From Roseateles violae (GTDB lineage Bacteria > Pseudomonadota > Gammaproteobacteria > Burkholderiales > Burkholderiaceae_C), in contig NZ_JAUHHC010000003.1 of the NCBI RefSeq assembly GCF_030410485.1, forward strand, positions 620,001 through 684,000: 64,000 bases of DNA, in the 5' to 3' direction. A program made the position numbers and the translations under genes. Below the pieces are notes generated by a model, which was not told where the DNA came from, searched no databases, and worked only from the letters and a program-made list of their open reading frames with translations. Below are positions 16,024 to 24,059 of this stretch, piece by piece; positions within the stretch are counted from its first letter, which is position 1; each line of letters starts with the position of its first letter.

Positions 16024-18015
16024 ATGACCGCGCGGCTGCAGATCCGCACGCTGGGCCCGCTGGAGATCCGCCGCGACGGCGTCGCGCTGGCGCTGCCGGC
16101 CTCGCGCAAGGTGCGCGCGCTGGCCGCCTATCTGGCCCTGGCCCCGCAGGCGCCGACGCGCAGCCATCTCTGCGATCTGCTCTGGGACCTGCCCGACGAT
16201 CCGCGCGGCGAATTGCGCTGGTGCCTGAGCAAGCTGCGCGGCGTGCTCGACGAGGGCGAGCGCACGCGCGTGCTGGCGCGCGGCGACGCGATCGCGCTCG
16301 ACCTGGAGGGCAGCGAGGTGGACGCGCTGCAACTGGCCGCCGCGCTGCGGCAAGGCGTCGCCGGGCTGGAGCTGGCCGCGCTGCGCGAGCTAAGCGCCCT
16401 GTTCCGCGGCGACTTCCTGGACGGACTGGAGATCCCGCGCAGCGCCGCCTACAGCGCCTGGCTGACGGCCGAACGGCGCCGCCATCGCGCCGCGCAGACG
16501 GCGCTGCTGGAGCGGCTGGCCGGCGCGCTGCCGCCCGGCTCGGACGAGGCGCTGGCCTGCATCGAGGCCTGGCTGCGGCTGGCGCCCTTCGACGGCCGCG
16601 CGCACGAGCGCCTGTTCGAGACCCTGGCCGCCGCCGGCCGCCTGCGCGAAGGCGAGGAGCACCTGGCGCAGCTGGCGCGCCAGTACGAGGCCGAGGGCCA
16701 GGACTGGGCGCCGCTGGGCCATGCCTGGCGCGCCGCGCGCCTGCGCCAGGGGCCGCAGGCGGCGCGCCTCGTCGTGGATGCCGCGCCCGCCATCGAGACG
16801 GCAGCGCCGACGCGCCGCGCCTCGCTGGCCGTGATGCCTTTTGCCGACCGCGGCCGCGCGGTCGCCGCGCGCGGCGGCTTGGGCGACGGCCTGGCGCACG
16901 ACATCATCAGCCGGCTGGCAATGCTGCGCAGCCTCTTCGTCATCGCGCCGGGCACCGTATTCGCGCTGGACGAGCGGCATATCGGCGCCGAGGACGCGGC
17001 GCGCCGGCTCGACGTCGACTATGTGGCCGCCGGCTCGCTGCGGCGCGAGGCGGGCGGGCGACTCAGCGTCGCGGTGCAGCTCAGCGAGACGCGCAGCGCG
17101 CGCGTGCTCTGGGCCGAGGTCTTCAGCGGCGGCGGCAACGAGACCCTGGGCCTGCTGGAGCAGATCGGCAACCGCATCGTCTCGGCGCTGGCCCAGCAGA
17201 TCGAGATGGCCGAGCGCAACCGCGCGATCCTCAAGCCGCCCAGCTCGCTGGACGCCTGGGAGGCGCATCACCGCGGGCTCTGGCACATGATGCGTTTCAA
17301 CCGCGAGGACAACGAGCAGGCGCGCCATTTCTTCGCCACCGCCCTGCGCCTGGACCCGGGCTTCGCGCGGCCCTATGCGGGCCTGTCCTTCACCCATTTT
17401 CAGGACGCCTTCCTCGGCTGGTCGCCGCGCGAGGCCGCCGTCGAGGCCGCCTATCGCATTGCCTCGCAGGGCCTCTTGGCCGACGAGCGCGATCCGGCCG
17501 TGCACTGGGCGCTGGGCCGCTCGCAGTGGCTGGCCGGCCGGCTGCCCGCCGCGCTGGAGGCGCTGCAGCGCAGCGTCGAGCTGAGCCCGAACTTCGCCCA
17601 TGGGCATTACACGCTGGCCTTCGTTCATGCGCAGTCCGGCGATGCGGGCGCCGCCATCGTCGAGGCCGATCATTCGCGCGCACTGAGCCCCTTCGATCCG
17701 ATGCTGTTCGCGATGCTGGCGACGCGCGCGATCGCGCTGATGCGACTGGGCGCGCACGACGAGGCGGCCGACTGGGGGCTGAAGGCGGCCGCGCGGCCGA
17801 ACGCCCATGTGCACATCCTCTGCGTCGCCCTGCACTGCCTGATGCTGGCCGGGCGCGAGAGCGAGGCCGCGCCGCTGGCGCAGGCGATCCAGCGCGCGCA
17901 GCCGGGCTACCGGATCGACGACTTCCTCGCCGCCTTCCGCTGCGCGCCCGATGGCGAGGCGCTGCTGCGGCGCGCCGCCGCGCGGCTGGAGCAGCGCAAC
18001 TGGTTCGGCTATTGA
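16024..18015 (+). CDS. SARP-like transcriptional activator (OmpR wHTH + BTAD) with TolB-like and TPR regions
   Basis: 663 residues. The N-terminal winged helix (1-90, IRTLGPLEIRRDG and SHLCDLLWDLP) and bacterial transcriptional activation domain (about 95-240) are as in SARP/AfsR-type activators. A TolB-N-like segment follows (about 262-390, SLAVMPFADRGR, GDGLAHDIISRL, VDYVAAGSLRREAG), then tetratricopeptide repeats to the end (LRLDPGFARPYAGLSF, SVELSPNFAHGHYTLAF). This adenylyl-cyclase-like-repeat architecture without a cyclase is common in proteobacteria. It is divergent from the methyltransferase/haloperoxidase operon, which it probably controls through the repeats at 15958. The 3' end overlaps the convergent oxidase gene by 7 bases. 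No good ribosome-binding site is seen. Confidence 0.85.
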   Translation: MTARLQIRTLGPLEIRRDGVALALPASRKVRALAAYLALAPQAPTRSHLCDLLWDLPDDPRGELRWCLSKLRGVLDEGERTRVLARGDAIALDLEGSEVDALQLAAALRQGVAGLELAALRELSALFRGDFLDGLEIPRSAAYSAWLTAERRRHRAAQTALLERLAGALPPGSDEALACIEAWLRLAPFDGRAHERLFETLAAAGRLREGEEHLAQLARQYEAEGQDWAPLGHAWRAARLRQGPQAARLVVDAAPAIETAAPTRRASLAVMPFADRGRAVAARGGLGDGLAHDIISRLAMLRSLFVIAPGTVFALDERHIGAEDAARRLDVDYVAAGSLRREAGGRLSVAVQLSETRSARVLWAEVFSGGGNETLGLLEQIGNRIVSALAQQIEMAERNRAILKPPSSLDAWEAHHRGLWHMMRFNREDNEQARHFFATALRLDPGFARPYAGLSFTHFQDAFLGWSPREAAVEAAYRIASQGLLADERDPAVHWALGRSQWLAGRLPAALEALQRSVELSPNFAHGHYTLAFVHAQSGDAGAAIVEADHSRALSPFDPMLFAMLATRAIALMRLGAHDEAADWGLKAAARPNAHVHILCVALHCLMLAGRESEAAPLAQAIQRAQPGYRIDDFLAAFRCAPDGEALLRRAAARLEQRNWFGY

Positions 18016-20990
18016 ACCAGGCAGCGTTCCAGCAGGCGCGCCACATGGATCGCCTCGCGCCGCGCACCGTCGCCGATCTGGTGCCGGCAGCTGCTGCCGT
18101 CGGCGACGACGATGGCGTCCGGCTGCGCGCGTATCGCCGGCAGCAGGCTCAGCTCGGCCATCTGCATCGAGATCTCGTAATGGCGCGCCTCGTAGCCGAA
18201 GCTGCCGGCCATGCCGCAGCAGGAGGTCTCGATCAGCTCGGGCCGGGCGCCGGGAATCAGCTTCAGCACCTCCAGCACCGGCGTCATCGCGCCGAAGGCC
18301 TTCTGATGGCAATGGCCGTGCACGAGGATGGGCTTGCCGGCGGGCCGCAGCGCCAGCGCGAAGCGGCCGGCCTGGGCCTCGCGGACAATGAATTCCTCGA
18401 ACAGCAGCGCCTGGGTGGCGACCGTCTCGGCCGGCTCGCCCAGGCCCAGCACCAGCGCCTCGTCGCGCAGGGTCAGCAGGCAGGACGGCTCGAGGCCGAC
18501 GATGGCGACGCCGGCCCGCGCCAGCGGCAGCAGCGCCTCGATCAGCGCCGCCAGCTTGGCCCGGGCCGCATCGACCTGGCCGGCGGCCAGGTGGGTGCGG
18601 CCGCAGCAATGATGGGCGCCGCCGTCCTTGCGGACCTGGTGCAGCGTGTAGCCGGCCGCCTTCAGCACGCGCGCGGCGGCCAGCGCGTTCTCGCTTTCGA
18701 AGGCGCCGTTGAAGGTGTCGACGAAGAGCACCGCCGCCTTGCGCGAGCCCCGAGCCGCGGCCAGCGTGGCGTCGAGCGAGGAGAACAGCTGCGCCGCCTC
18801 GGGCCGGCGCCAGAAGCTGTCGGCGCGCCAGCGCGGCAGCGAGCGCCGCGCCGACAGGCCCAGCAGCTTCTCCATCAGCCAGGGCGCGCGCAGATTGAAC
18901 AGGGCCGGCAGCCGCGCGCCCCAATGCGCATAGTCGGGCAGCGCGCCGATCAGCCGGTCCTTCAGACCGAAGCCCTGACGCGCGCGCTGCTGGGCGGTGA
19001 ACTCGATCTTCATGCGCGCCATGTCCACGCCGGTCGGGCATTCGCGCTTGCAGCCCTTGCAGCCGACGCAGAGATCGAGCGCCTCGGCGACGGCCGCATC
19101 GGCGCCCTCGCCCAGCTGGCCCGACAGCGCCAGCCTCAGCGTGTTGGCGCGGCCACGGGTCAGGTGTTGCTCGTCGCGGGTGACGCGGTAGCTGGGGCAC
19201 ATGGTGCCGGCGTCGAACTTGCGGCAGTGCCCGTTGTTGTTGCACATCTCGACCGCCTTGGCGAGGCCGCCGCTAGGGTCGCCGCCGCTGCCGGGGGCGG
19301 TGGTCCGTTCGGTGACCGGGTCGTTCTGCACATTCCAGGCCGACCAGTCCAGCACCGGCTTGATGTCTATAGTCCGGTAGCCGCGCGGGAAGCGGAACAA
19401 GGCCGCCTCGTCCATCTTCGGCGGGTCGATGATCTTGCCGGGATTGAACAGATTCAGCGGGTCGAACTCCTGCTTGATCGCGCGGAAGGCCTCGTTGATG
19501 CGCGGGCCGAACTGCCAGGCGATCCACTCGCCGCGGCACAGACCGTCGCCATGCTCGCCGCTGTAGGCGCCCTTGTAGCGGCGCACCAGGGCCGAGGCCT
19601 CCTCGGCGATCGCGCGCATCTTCTTGGCCCCGTCGCGCCGCATATCGAGGATGGGCCGCACATGCAGGGTGCCGACCGAGGCATGGGCATACCAGGTGCC
19701 GCGCGTGCCATGGCGGGAGAACACCTCGGTCAGCGCGTCGGTGTACTCGGCCAGATGCTCCAGCGGCACCGCGCAGTCCTCGATGAAGGAGACCGGCTTG
19801 CCGTCGCCCTTCAGGCTCATCATGATGTTGAGCCCGGCCTTGCGCACCTCCCAGAGGTTTTTCTGCGCCGCCTCCTCGACCATCTGCACGACGCTGTCGG
19901 GCAGGTTCAGGTCGCCCATCAACTCTTCGAGATCCAGCAGCCGCTGCACCAGGGCCGGCCGGTCGTCCCCGCTGAACTCGACCAGCAGGATGGCCTCGGG
20001 CCTGCCCGTCAGCGCGGTTTCCATCGTCGGCCGGAAGGCCGGATTGGCCAGCGCCAGCTCGATCATCGTGCGGTCGACCAGCTCGACCGCCGTTGGTCCC
20101 AGCTCGACGATGTGCTGGGCCGCGTCCATTGCCGCACGGAAGCTTTCGAAATTGACCACGCCCAGCACCTTGTGGCGCGGCAGCTCCGAAAGCTGCAAGG
20201 TCAGGCTGCGCGTGTAGGCCAGCGTGCCCTCGGAGCCGATCAGCAGCTGGGCCAGGTTGACGCTGGCATCCAGCGTGTAGGGCCGCTCGCTCTGGCAGTC
20301 GAAGATGTCCAGGTTGTAGCCGCCGACGCGGCGCATCACCTTGGGCCAGTGCGCGGCCAGCTCGGCGCGCTGCTCGATCGCCAGCCGCTGCACGAAGGCG
20401 GCGATCGCTGCGGCGCGGCCGCTCAGGCCCGCCACCGGACCGAAGTCCAGCACTTCGCCGTTCGACAGCCAGGCACTGGCGCCGATCACGTTGTGCACCA
20501 TATTGCCGTAGGCGATCGAGCGCGAGCCGCAGCTGTTGTTGCCGGCCATGCCGCCCAGCGTCGCCTGCGCGCTGGTCGACACATCGACCGGGAACCACAG
20601 GCCGTGCTTCTTCAGCTGGGCATTCAGATGGTCGAGCACGAGGCCCGGCTCGACGGTGGCGGTGTGCCGCCCGAGGTCGATGTCCAGGACCTTGCGGAAA
20701 TGCTTGCTGTTGTCGATCACCAGCGCGGCGCCGGTGGTCTGCCCGCATTGGCTGGTGCCGCCGCCGCGCGGCAGCACCGGCAGTTTCAGCTCGCGCGCGA
20801 TCGCGATCGCGGTGGCGATATCGGTTTCGCTGCGGGGCACGAAGACGCCCAGCGGCATGATCTGGTAGATCGAGGCATCGGTGGCATAACGGCCGCGCGA
20901 GGCGGCATCGAACAGCACCTCGCCGGCGGTCTCGGCGCGCAGCCGGCGCGCCAGCAGCTCGACCGCCTCGCGCTCGGCGGCGCTGCTCAT
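18009..20990 (-). CDS. FAD-linked oxidase fused to Fe-S/CCG domain (D-2-hydroxyacid dehydrogenase, YdiJ/GlcD-GlcF type)
   Basis: 993 residues. The N-terminal half is a PCMH-type FAD domain (about 40-230, PRGGGTSQCGQTTGAALV, GGMAGNNSCGSRS) plus the FAD-oxidase C-terminal domain to about 540 (GEHGDGLCRGEW, FDPLNLFNPGKI). The second half is ferredoxin-like, with cysteine clusters CNNNGHCRKFDAGTMCPSY and CVGCKGCKRECPTG, then two CCG domains (HHCCGRTH, ETSCCGMAGSFG) that bind a further Fe-S centre. The family oxidises D-2-hydroxyacids such as D-lactate, glycolate or D-2-hydroxyglutarate and passes electrons to the respiratory chain. The ATG at 20990 overlaps the regulator stop (ATGA), so translation is coupled. 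Next to a glyoxylate-type aminotransferase, glycolate-like oxidation is plausible but unproved. Confidence 0.87.
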   Translation of the reverse strand: MSSAAEREAVELLARRLRAETAGEVLFDAASRGRYATDASIYQIMPLGVFVPRSETDIATAIAIARELKLPVLPRGGGTSQCGQTTGAALVIDNSKHFRKVLDIDLGRHTATVEPGLVLDHLNAQLKKHGLWFPVDVSTSAQATLGGMAGNNSCGSRSIAYGNMVHNVIGASAWLSNGEVLDFGPVAGLSGRAAAIAAFVQRLAIEQRAELAAHWPKVMRRVGGYNLDIFDCQSERPYTLDASVNLAQLLIGSEGTLAYTRSLTLQLSELPRHKVLGVVNFESFRAAMDAAQHIVELGPTAVELVDRTMIELALANPAFRPTMETALTGRPEAILLVEFSGDDRPALVQRLLDLEELMGDLNLPDSVVQMVEEAAQKNLWEVRKAGLNIMMSLKGDGKPVSFIEDCAVPLEHLAEYTDALTEVFSRHGTRGTWYAHASVGTLHVRPILDMRRDGAKKMRAIAEEASALVRRYKGAYSGEHGDGLCRGEWIAWQFGPRINEAFRAIKQEFDPLNLFNPGKIIDPPKMDEAALFRFPRGYRTIDIKPVLDWSAWNVQNDPVTERTTAPGSGGDPSGGLAKAVEMCNNNGHCRKFDAGTMCPSYRVTRDEQHLTRGRANTLRLALSGQLGEGADAAVAEALDLCVGCKGCKRECPTGVDMARMKIEFTAQQRARQGFGLKDRLIGALPDYAHWGARLPALFNLRAPWLMEKLLGLSARRSLPRWRADSFWRRPEAAQLFSSLDATLAAARGSRKAAVLFVDTFNGAFESENALAAARVLKAAGYTLHQVRKDGGAHHCCGRTHLAAGQVDAARAKLAALIEALLPLARAGVAIVGLEPSCLLTLRDEALVLGLGEPAETVATQALLFEEFIVREAQAGRFALALRPAGKPILVHGHCHQKAFGAMTPVLEVLKLIPGARPELIETSCCGMAGSFGYEARHYEISMQMAELSLLPAIRAQPDAIVVADGSSCRHQIGDGARREAIHVARLLERCLVQ

Positions 20991-21676
20991 CGTGCCGCCT
21001 CGGCCGGATAGATCTCGCCGGCGCGCAGCAAGGCCAGCACGGTGTCGCGCTTGGCCAGCAGATGCTCGACCAGGATCGCGCGCAGGCCCGCCGCATCGCG
21101 CGCGGCCAGCGCCTCGATCATGCGCTGGTGCTCGTCCAGCGCGCGCGACCATTTGGCCTCGTCCTGGTTGGTGCGAAAGCGCAGCGCCTGCACGCGCGCA
21201 TTGATCGCGCGGTAGCTCTGCGCCAGCACCGGATTGCCGGCCGCCTCGTTGATCGCCGTGTGGATGCGCGCATTGAGCCGGTAGTAGCCCGAGAGATCGC
21301 GCCGCGCATGGCAGGCCAGCATCTCGTAATGCAGGGCGCGCAGCTCGGCGATCTCGGCGTCCGAGATGCGCTGCGCGGCCAGTTCGCCGGACAGGCCCTC
21401 CAGCGCCGCCAGCACCTCGAAGCTGTGCATCACGTCGGCCTCGGTCAGCTTGACCGCCACCGCACCGCGGTTCGGCAGCAGGTCGACCAGGCCCTCGGCC
21501 GCCAGCAGCTTGATCGCCTCGCGCAAGGGCGTGCGCGAGATCTGCAGGCGCTCGCAGAGCTCGCGCTCGTTCAGCTTGGCGCCGGGCGGAATCAGGCCCT
21601 CGACCAGCAGATTGCGCAGGCGCGCGACGACCTGGTCATGCAGGGCCAGGCGGGACATCTCGAGCACTTCGGCCAT
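20987..21676 (-). CDS. GntR-family regulator, FadR/FCD type
   Basis: 229 residues from the ATG at 21676 (MAEVLEMSRL), chosen because AGGGAG stands 9 bases upstream. An in-frame ATG at 21706 would place the start codon inside a TGCATGCA palindrome that looks like the operator. The N-terminal winged helix (about 12-75, GAKLNERELCERLQISRTPLREAIKLL split over two segments) and the C-terminal FCD domain (about 85-215) with metal-binding histidines (RIHTAINEAA, HQRMIEA, HLLAKRD) are typical of regulators sensing small organic acids. It heads the leftward pair with the FAD/Fe-S oxidase and is divergent from the aminotransferase gene. Confidence 0.88.
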   Translation of the reverse strand: MAEVLEMSRLALHDQVVARLRNLLVEGLIPPGAKLNERELCERLQISRTPLREAIKLLAAEGLVDLLPNRGAVAVKLTEADVMHSFEVLAALEGLSGELAAQRISDAEIAELRALHYEMLACHARRDLSGYYRLNARIHTAINEAAGNPVLAQSYRAINARVQALRFRTNQDEAKWSRALDEHQRMIEALAARDAAGLRAILVEHLLAKRDTVLALLRAGEIYPAEAAR

Positions 21677-21698
21677 CGTCGGCAACTCCCTTGCGGCA

Positions 21699-21713
21699 TT
21701 TTGCATGCATTTT
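21699..21713. promoter_or_regulatory. Operator-like site with TGCATGCA core, near GntR regulator
   Basis: TTTTGCATGCATTTT; the core 21702-21709 is a perfect 8-bp palindrome and the left half is the same as in the site at 21763. It sits 23 bases upstream of the chosen regulator start, fitting autorepression. Confidence 0.5.
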
Positions 21714-21762
21714 ATCCAGCCTCATTTCGAGAGTCTCAGGGTATTCCAAGGTGCAGCACCAA

Positions 21763-21778
21763 GTTTTGCATGCAAAAC
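21763..21778. promoter_or_regulatory. Perfect 16-bp palindrome GTTTTGCATGCAAAAC, putative FCD-regulator operator
   Basis: A perfect inverted repeat 21 bases before the aminotransferase ATG. Together with the half-conserved site at 21699 it brackets the divergent promoter region. FadR/FCD regulators bind short A/T-flanked palindromes of this size, so this is the best operator candidate. Confidence 0.6.
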
Positions 21779-21799
21779 TAGGCCTAGAAAGGCACGACC

Positions 21800-23017
21800 A
21801 TGACGCTGAAGCTCGACGCCCATCCGACCGGCCGCCATTTCCTGCAGATCCCCGGCCCCAGCCCGGTGCCGGATCGCATCCTGCGCGCGATGAGCCTGCC
21901 GACCATCGACCACCGCGGCCCCGAGTTCGGCGCCCTGGGCCTGGCGGTGCTGAGCGGCATCCGCGAGGTCTTCCAGACCCGGCAGCCGGTCGTCATCTAC
22001 CCGTCCTCGGGCACCGGCGCCTGGGAAGCGGCCCTGGCCAACACCTTGAGCCCCGGCGACACGGTGCTGATGTACGAGACCGGCCAGTTCGCCGCGCTGT
22101 GGGCGCGGCTGGCGACCCGGCTGGGCCTGCGGCCCGAGATACTGGCCTGGGACGGCGAGGACGCGGTGCTGCCGCAGGCCCCCAGTTGGCGGCGCGGCGT
22201 GCAGGCGGAAATGATCGAGGCGCGCCTGCGCCGCGACAGCGAGCGGACGATCAAGGCCGTCTGTGTGGTCCACAACGAGACCTCGACCGGCGTCACCTCC
22301 GACGTCGCCGCGGTGCGCCGCGCGATCGATGCCGCCGGCCATCCGGCCCTGCTGATGGTCGACACCATCTCGGGCCTGGCCAGCGCCGACTACCGCCACG
22401 ACGAATGGGGCGTGGACGTGACGATCAGCGGCTCGCAGAAGGGCCTGATGCTGCCGCCGGGCATCGGCTTCAACGCCTTGTCGCCGCGTGCGCTGGAAGC
22501 CAGCAAGACCGCAGGCCTGCCGCGCTCCTACTGGGCCTGGGACGAGATCGTCGAGATGAACCGCGACGGCTACTGGCCCTACACGCCCAACACCAATCTG
22601 CTCTACGGCCTGCACGAGTCGCTGGCCATGCTGAAGGAGGAAGGCCTGCCGCAGGTGTTCGCCCGCCACCAGCGCTGGGCCGGCGGCGTGCGCGCCGCGG
22701 TGACTGCCTGGGGCCTGCCCATCCAGTGCGCCGACCCGGCCGTCTACTCGCCGGTGCTGACCGGCGTGATCACGCCGCCGGGTGTCGATGCCGACGCACT
22801 GCGCCAACTGATCCACCAGCGCTTCGACCTGTCGCTGGGCACGGGTCTGGGCAAGCTGAAGGGCCGCATGTTCCGCATCGGCCATCTGGGCGACAGCAAT
22901 GACCTGACCCTGCTGGCCACGCTGGCCGGCTGCGAGATGGGCCTGAAGCTGGCCGGCGTCGCGCTGGCCGGCAGCGGCGTGCAGGCGGCGATGGACTTCT
23001 TTGGCAAGCAGTCCTGA
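21800..23017 (+). CDS. PLP aminotransferase class V, alanine/serine-glyoxylate type
   Basis: 405 residues. It has the fold and motifs of alanine-glyoxylate / serine-glyoxylate / serine-pyruvate aminotransferases: IPGPSPVPDRIL at the N-terminus, VIYPSSGTGAWEAAL, VHNETSTGVTSDV, VDTISGLASADY and the PLP lysine in SGSQKGLMLPPG. It would pass an amino group between alanine or serine and glyoxylate in the cytosol. With the divergent hydroxyacid oxidase and the following Bug binding protein it suggests a pathway taking up an organic acid, oxidising it to glyoxylate or a similar oxoacid, and aminating the product (inference). The ATG at 21800 follows AGAAAGG. Confidence 0.88.
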   Translation: MTLKLDAHPTGRHFLQIPGPSPVPDRILRAMSLPTIDHRGPEFGALGLAVLSGIREVFQTRQPVVIYPSSGTGAWEAALANTLSPGDTVLMYETGQFAALWARLATRLGLRPEILAWDGEDAVLPQAPSWRRGVQAEMIEARLRRDSERTIKAVCVVHNETSTGVTSDVAAVRRAIDAAGHPALLMVDTISGLASADYRHDEWGVDVTISGSQKGLMLPPGIGFNALSPRALEASKTAGLPRSYWAWDEIVEMNRDGYWPYTPNTNLLYGLHESLAMLKEEGLPQVFARHQRWAGGVRAAVTAWGLPIQCADPAVYSPVLTGVITPPGVDADALRQLIHQRFDLSLGTGLGKLKGRMFRIGHLGDSNDLTLLATLAGCEMGLKLAGVALAGSGVQAAMDFFGKQS

Positions 23018-23040
23018 TGAGGACAACGAGGAGACCGACG

Positions 23041-24018
23041 ATGAAAAGACGCACCCTTGTTCAGGCCGGCGGCGTGCTGGCGATCGCGCCGGGCCTCGCG
23101 CTCGCCCAGCCGAACTGGCCGAGCGGGCCGGTGCGCATCATCGTCGGCTTCCCGCCCGGCGGCGGCACCGACGCGCTGGCCCGCGTGCTGGCGCAGAAGC
23201 TGTCGGCGATGTGGAGCCAGCAGGTGATCGTCGAGACCAAGGCTGGCGTCGCCGGCGTGCTGGCGGCCGAGTACACGGCCCAGCAGCCCAGCGACGGCAG
23301 CACCTTGCTGATGGCCCATATCAACAGCCATGCGCTGGCGCCCAGCCTGCAGGCCAACAAGCTGCGCTACAACATCGACCGCGACTTCACGCCCATCGTG
23401 CTGGTCGGCGTGACGCCCAATCTGCTGATCACCAACCCGGCCAATCCGGCGCGCACGGTCAAGGAGGTGATCGCCCAGTGCAAGGCCGAGCCGGGCAAGC
23501 TCAGCTTCGGTTCGGCCGGCCTCGGCTCGGCGCAACACCTGGCCCTGGAGATGTTCAAGCAGCAGGCCCAGGTCGATGCGCTGCACGTGCCCTACAAGGG
23601 CAGCGCGCCGGCGCTGACCGATCTGATGGGCGGCCAGATCAACTATGTGTTCGAGACCATGACGGCGGCCACGCCGCATGTGAAGAGCGGCCGCGTCGTC
23701 GCGATCGCGCAGACGCGCACCAAGCGCGCCAAGGGCCATCCGAACGTGCCGACGATGGAGGAAGCGGGCTTCCCCGGCTTCGAGGCGACCACCTGGTACG
23801 GTCTGGTCGGCCCCGGCAAGCTGCCGACGCCGATCGCGCAGAAGATCAACCGCGACGTCAACACCATCCTCGCCATGCCCGATGTGCAGGAGAAGCTGGA
23901 CACCTATGGCGCCGAGGACGGCGGCGGCTCGCCGGAGAAGTTCAAGCAGTTCATCGACAGCGAGATCGTCAAATGGGCCAAGGTCGTCAAGGACGGCAAG
24001 GTGTCGGTCGAGACCTGA
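23041..24018 (+). CDS. Bug family (tripartite tricarboxylate transporter) periplasmic binding protein
   Basis: 325 residues from the ATG at 23041 (MKRRTLVQAGGVLA), preceded by GAGGAG. A signal peptide ends near ALAQ (residue about 23). The Bug fold is recognised by VRIIVGFPPGGGTDALAR, TKAGVAGVLAAEY, LSFGSAGLGSAQHLA, HVPYKGSAPALTDLMGGQI and TWYGLVGPGKLP. Such proteins bind carboxylates or amino acids and are very numerous in Burkholderiales, often without adjacent TctA/TctB, which are also absent here. It lies 23 bases after the aminotransferase and probably shares its transcript. Confidence 0.9.
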   Translation: MKRRTLVQAGGVLAIAPGLALAQPNWPSGPVRIIVGFPPGGGTDALARVLAQKLSAMWSQQVIVETKAGVAGVLAAEYTAQQPSDGSTLLMAHINSHALAPSLQANKLRYNIDRDFTPIVLVGVTPNLLITNPANPARTVKEVIAQCKAEPGKLSFGSAGLGSAQHLALEMFKQQAQVDALHVPYKGSAPALTDLMGGQINYVFETMTAATPHVKSGRVVAIAQTRTKRAKGHPNVPTMEEAGFPGFEATTWYGLVGPGKLPTPIAQKINRDVNTILAMPDVQEKLDTYGAEDGGGSPEKFKQFIDSEIVKWAKVVKDGKVSVET

Positions 24019-24033
24019 GCGCCTGATGAGGCG

Positions 24034-24059
24034 GGCCGGCCGCGCTATGCTGGCCGGCC
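24034..24059 (+). repeat. GGCCGGCC inverted repeat directly abutting a start codon
   Basis: GGCCGGCC at 24034-24041 and 24052-24059, separated by 10 bases; the second copy ends immediately before the ATG at 24060. In RNA it would form a strong hairpin over the place where a ribosome-binding site should be. Confidence 0.5.

Noticed and set aside
15900-21011. A 1700-codon open frame on the plus strand over the activator and the FAD/Fe-S oxidase
   Set aside because: It is out of frame with the activator and antisense to the oxidase; no recognisable protein.
21677-21706. Longer GntR regulator start at 21706
   Set aside because: It would place the ATG inside the TGCATGCA site and lacks a ribosome-binding site; AGGGAG serves the ATG at 21676.
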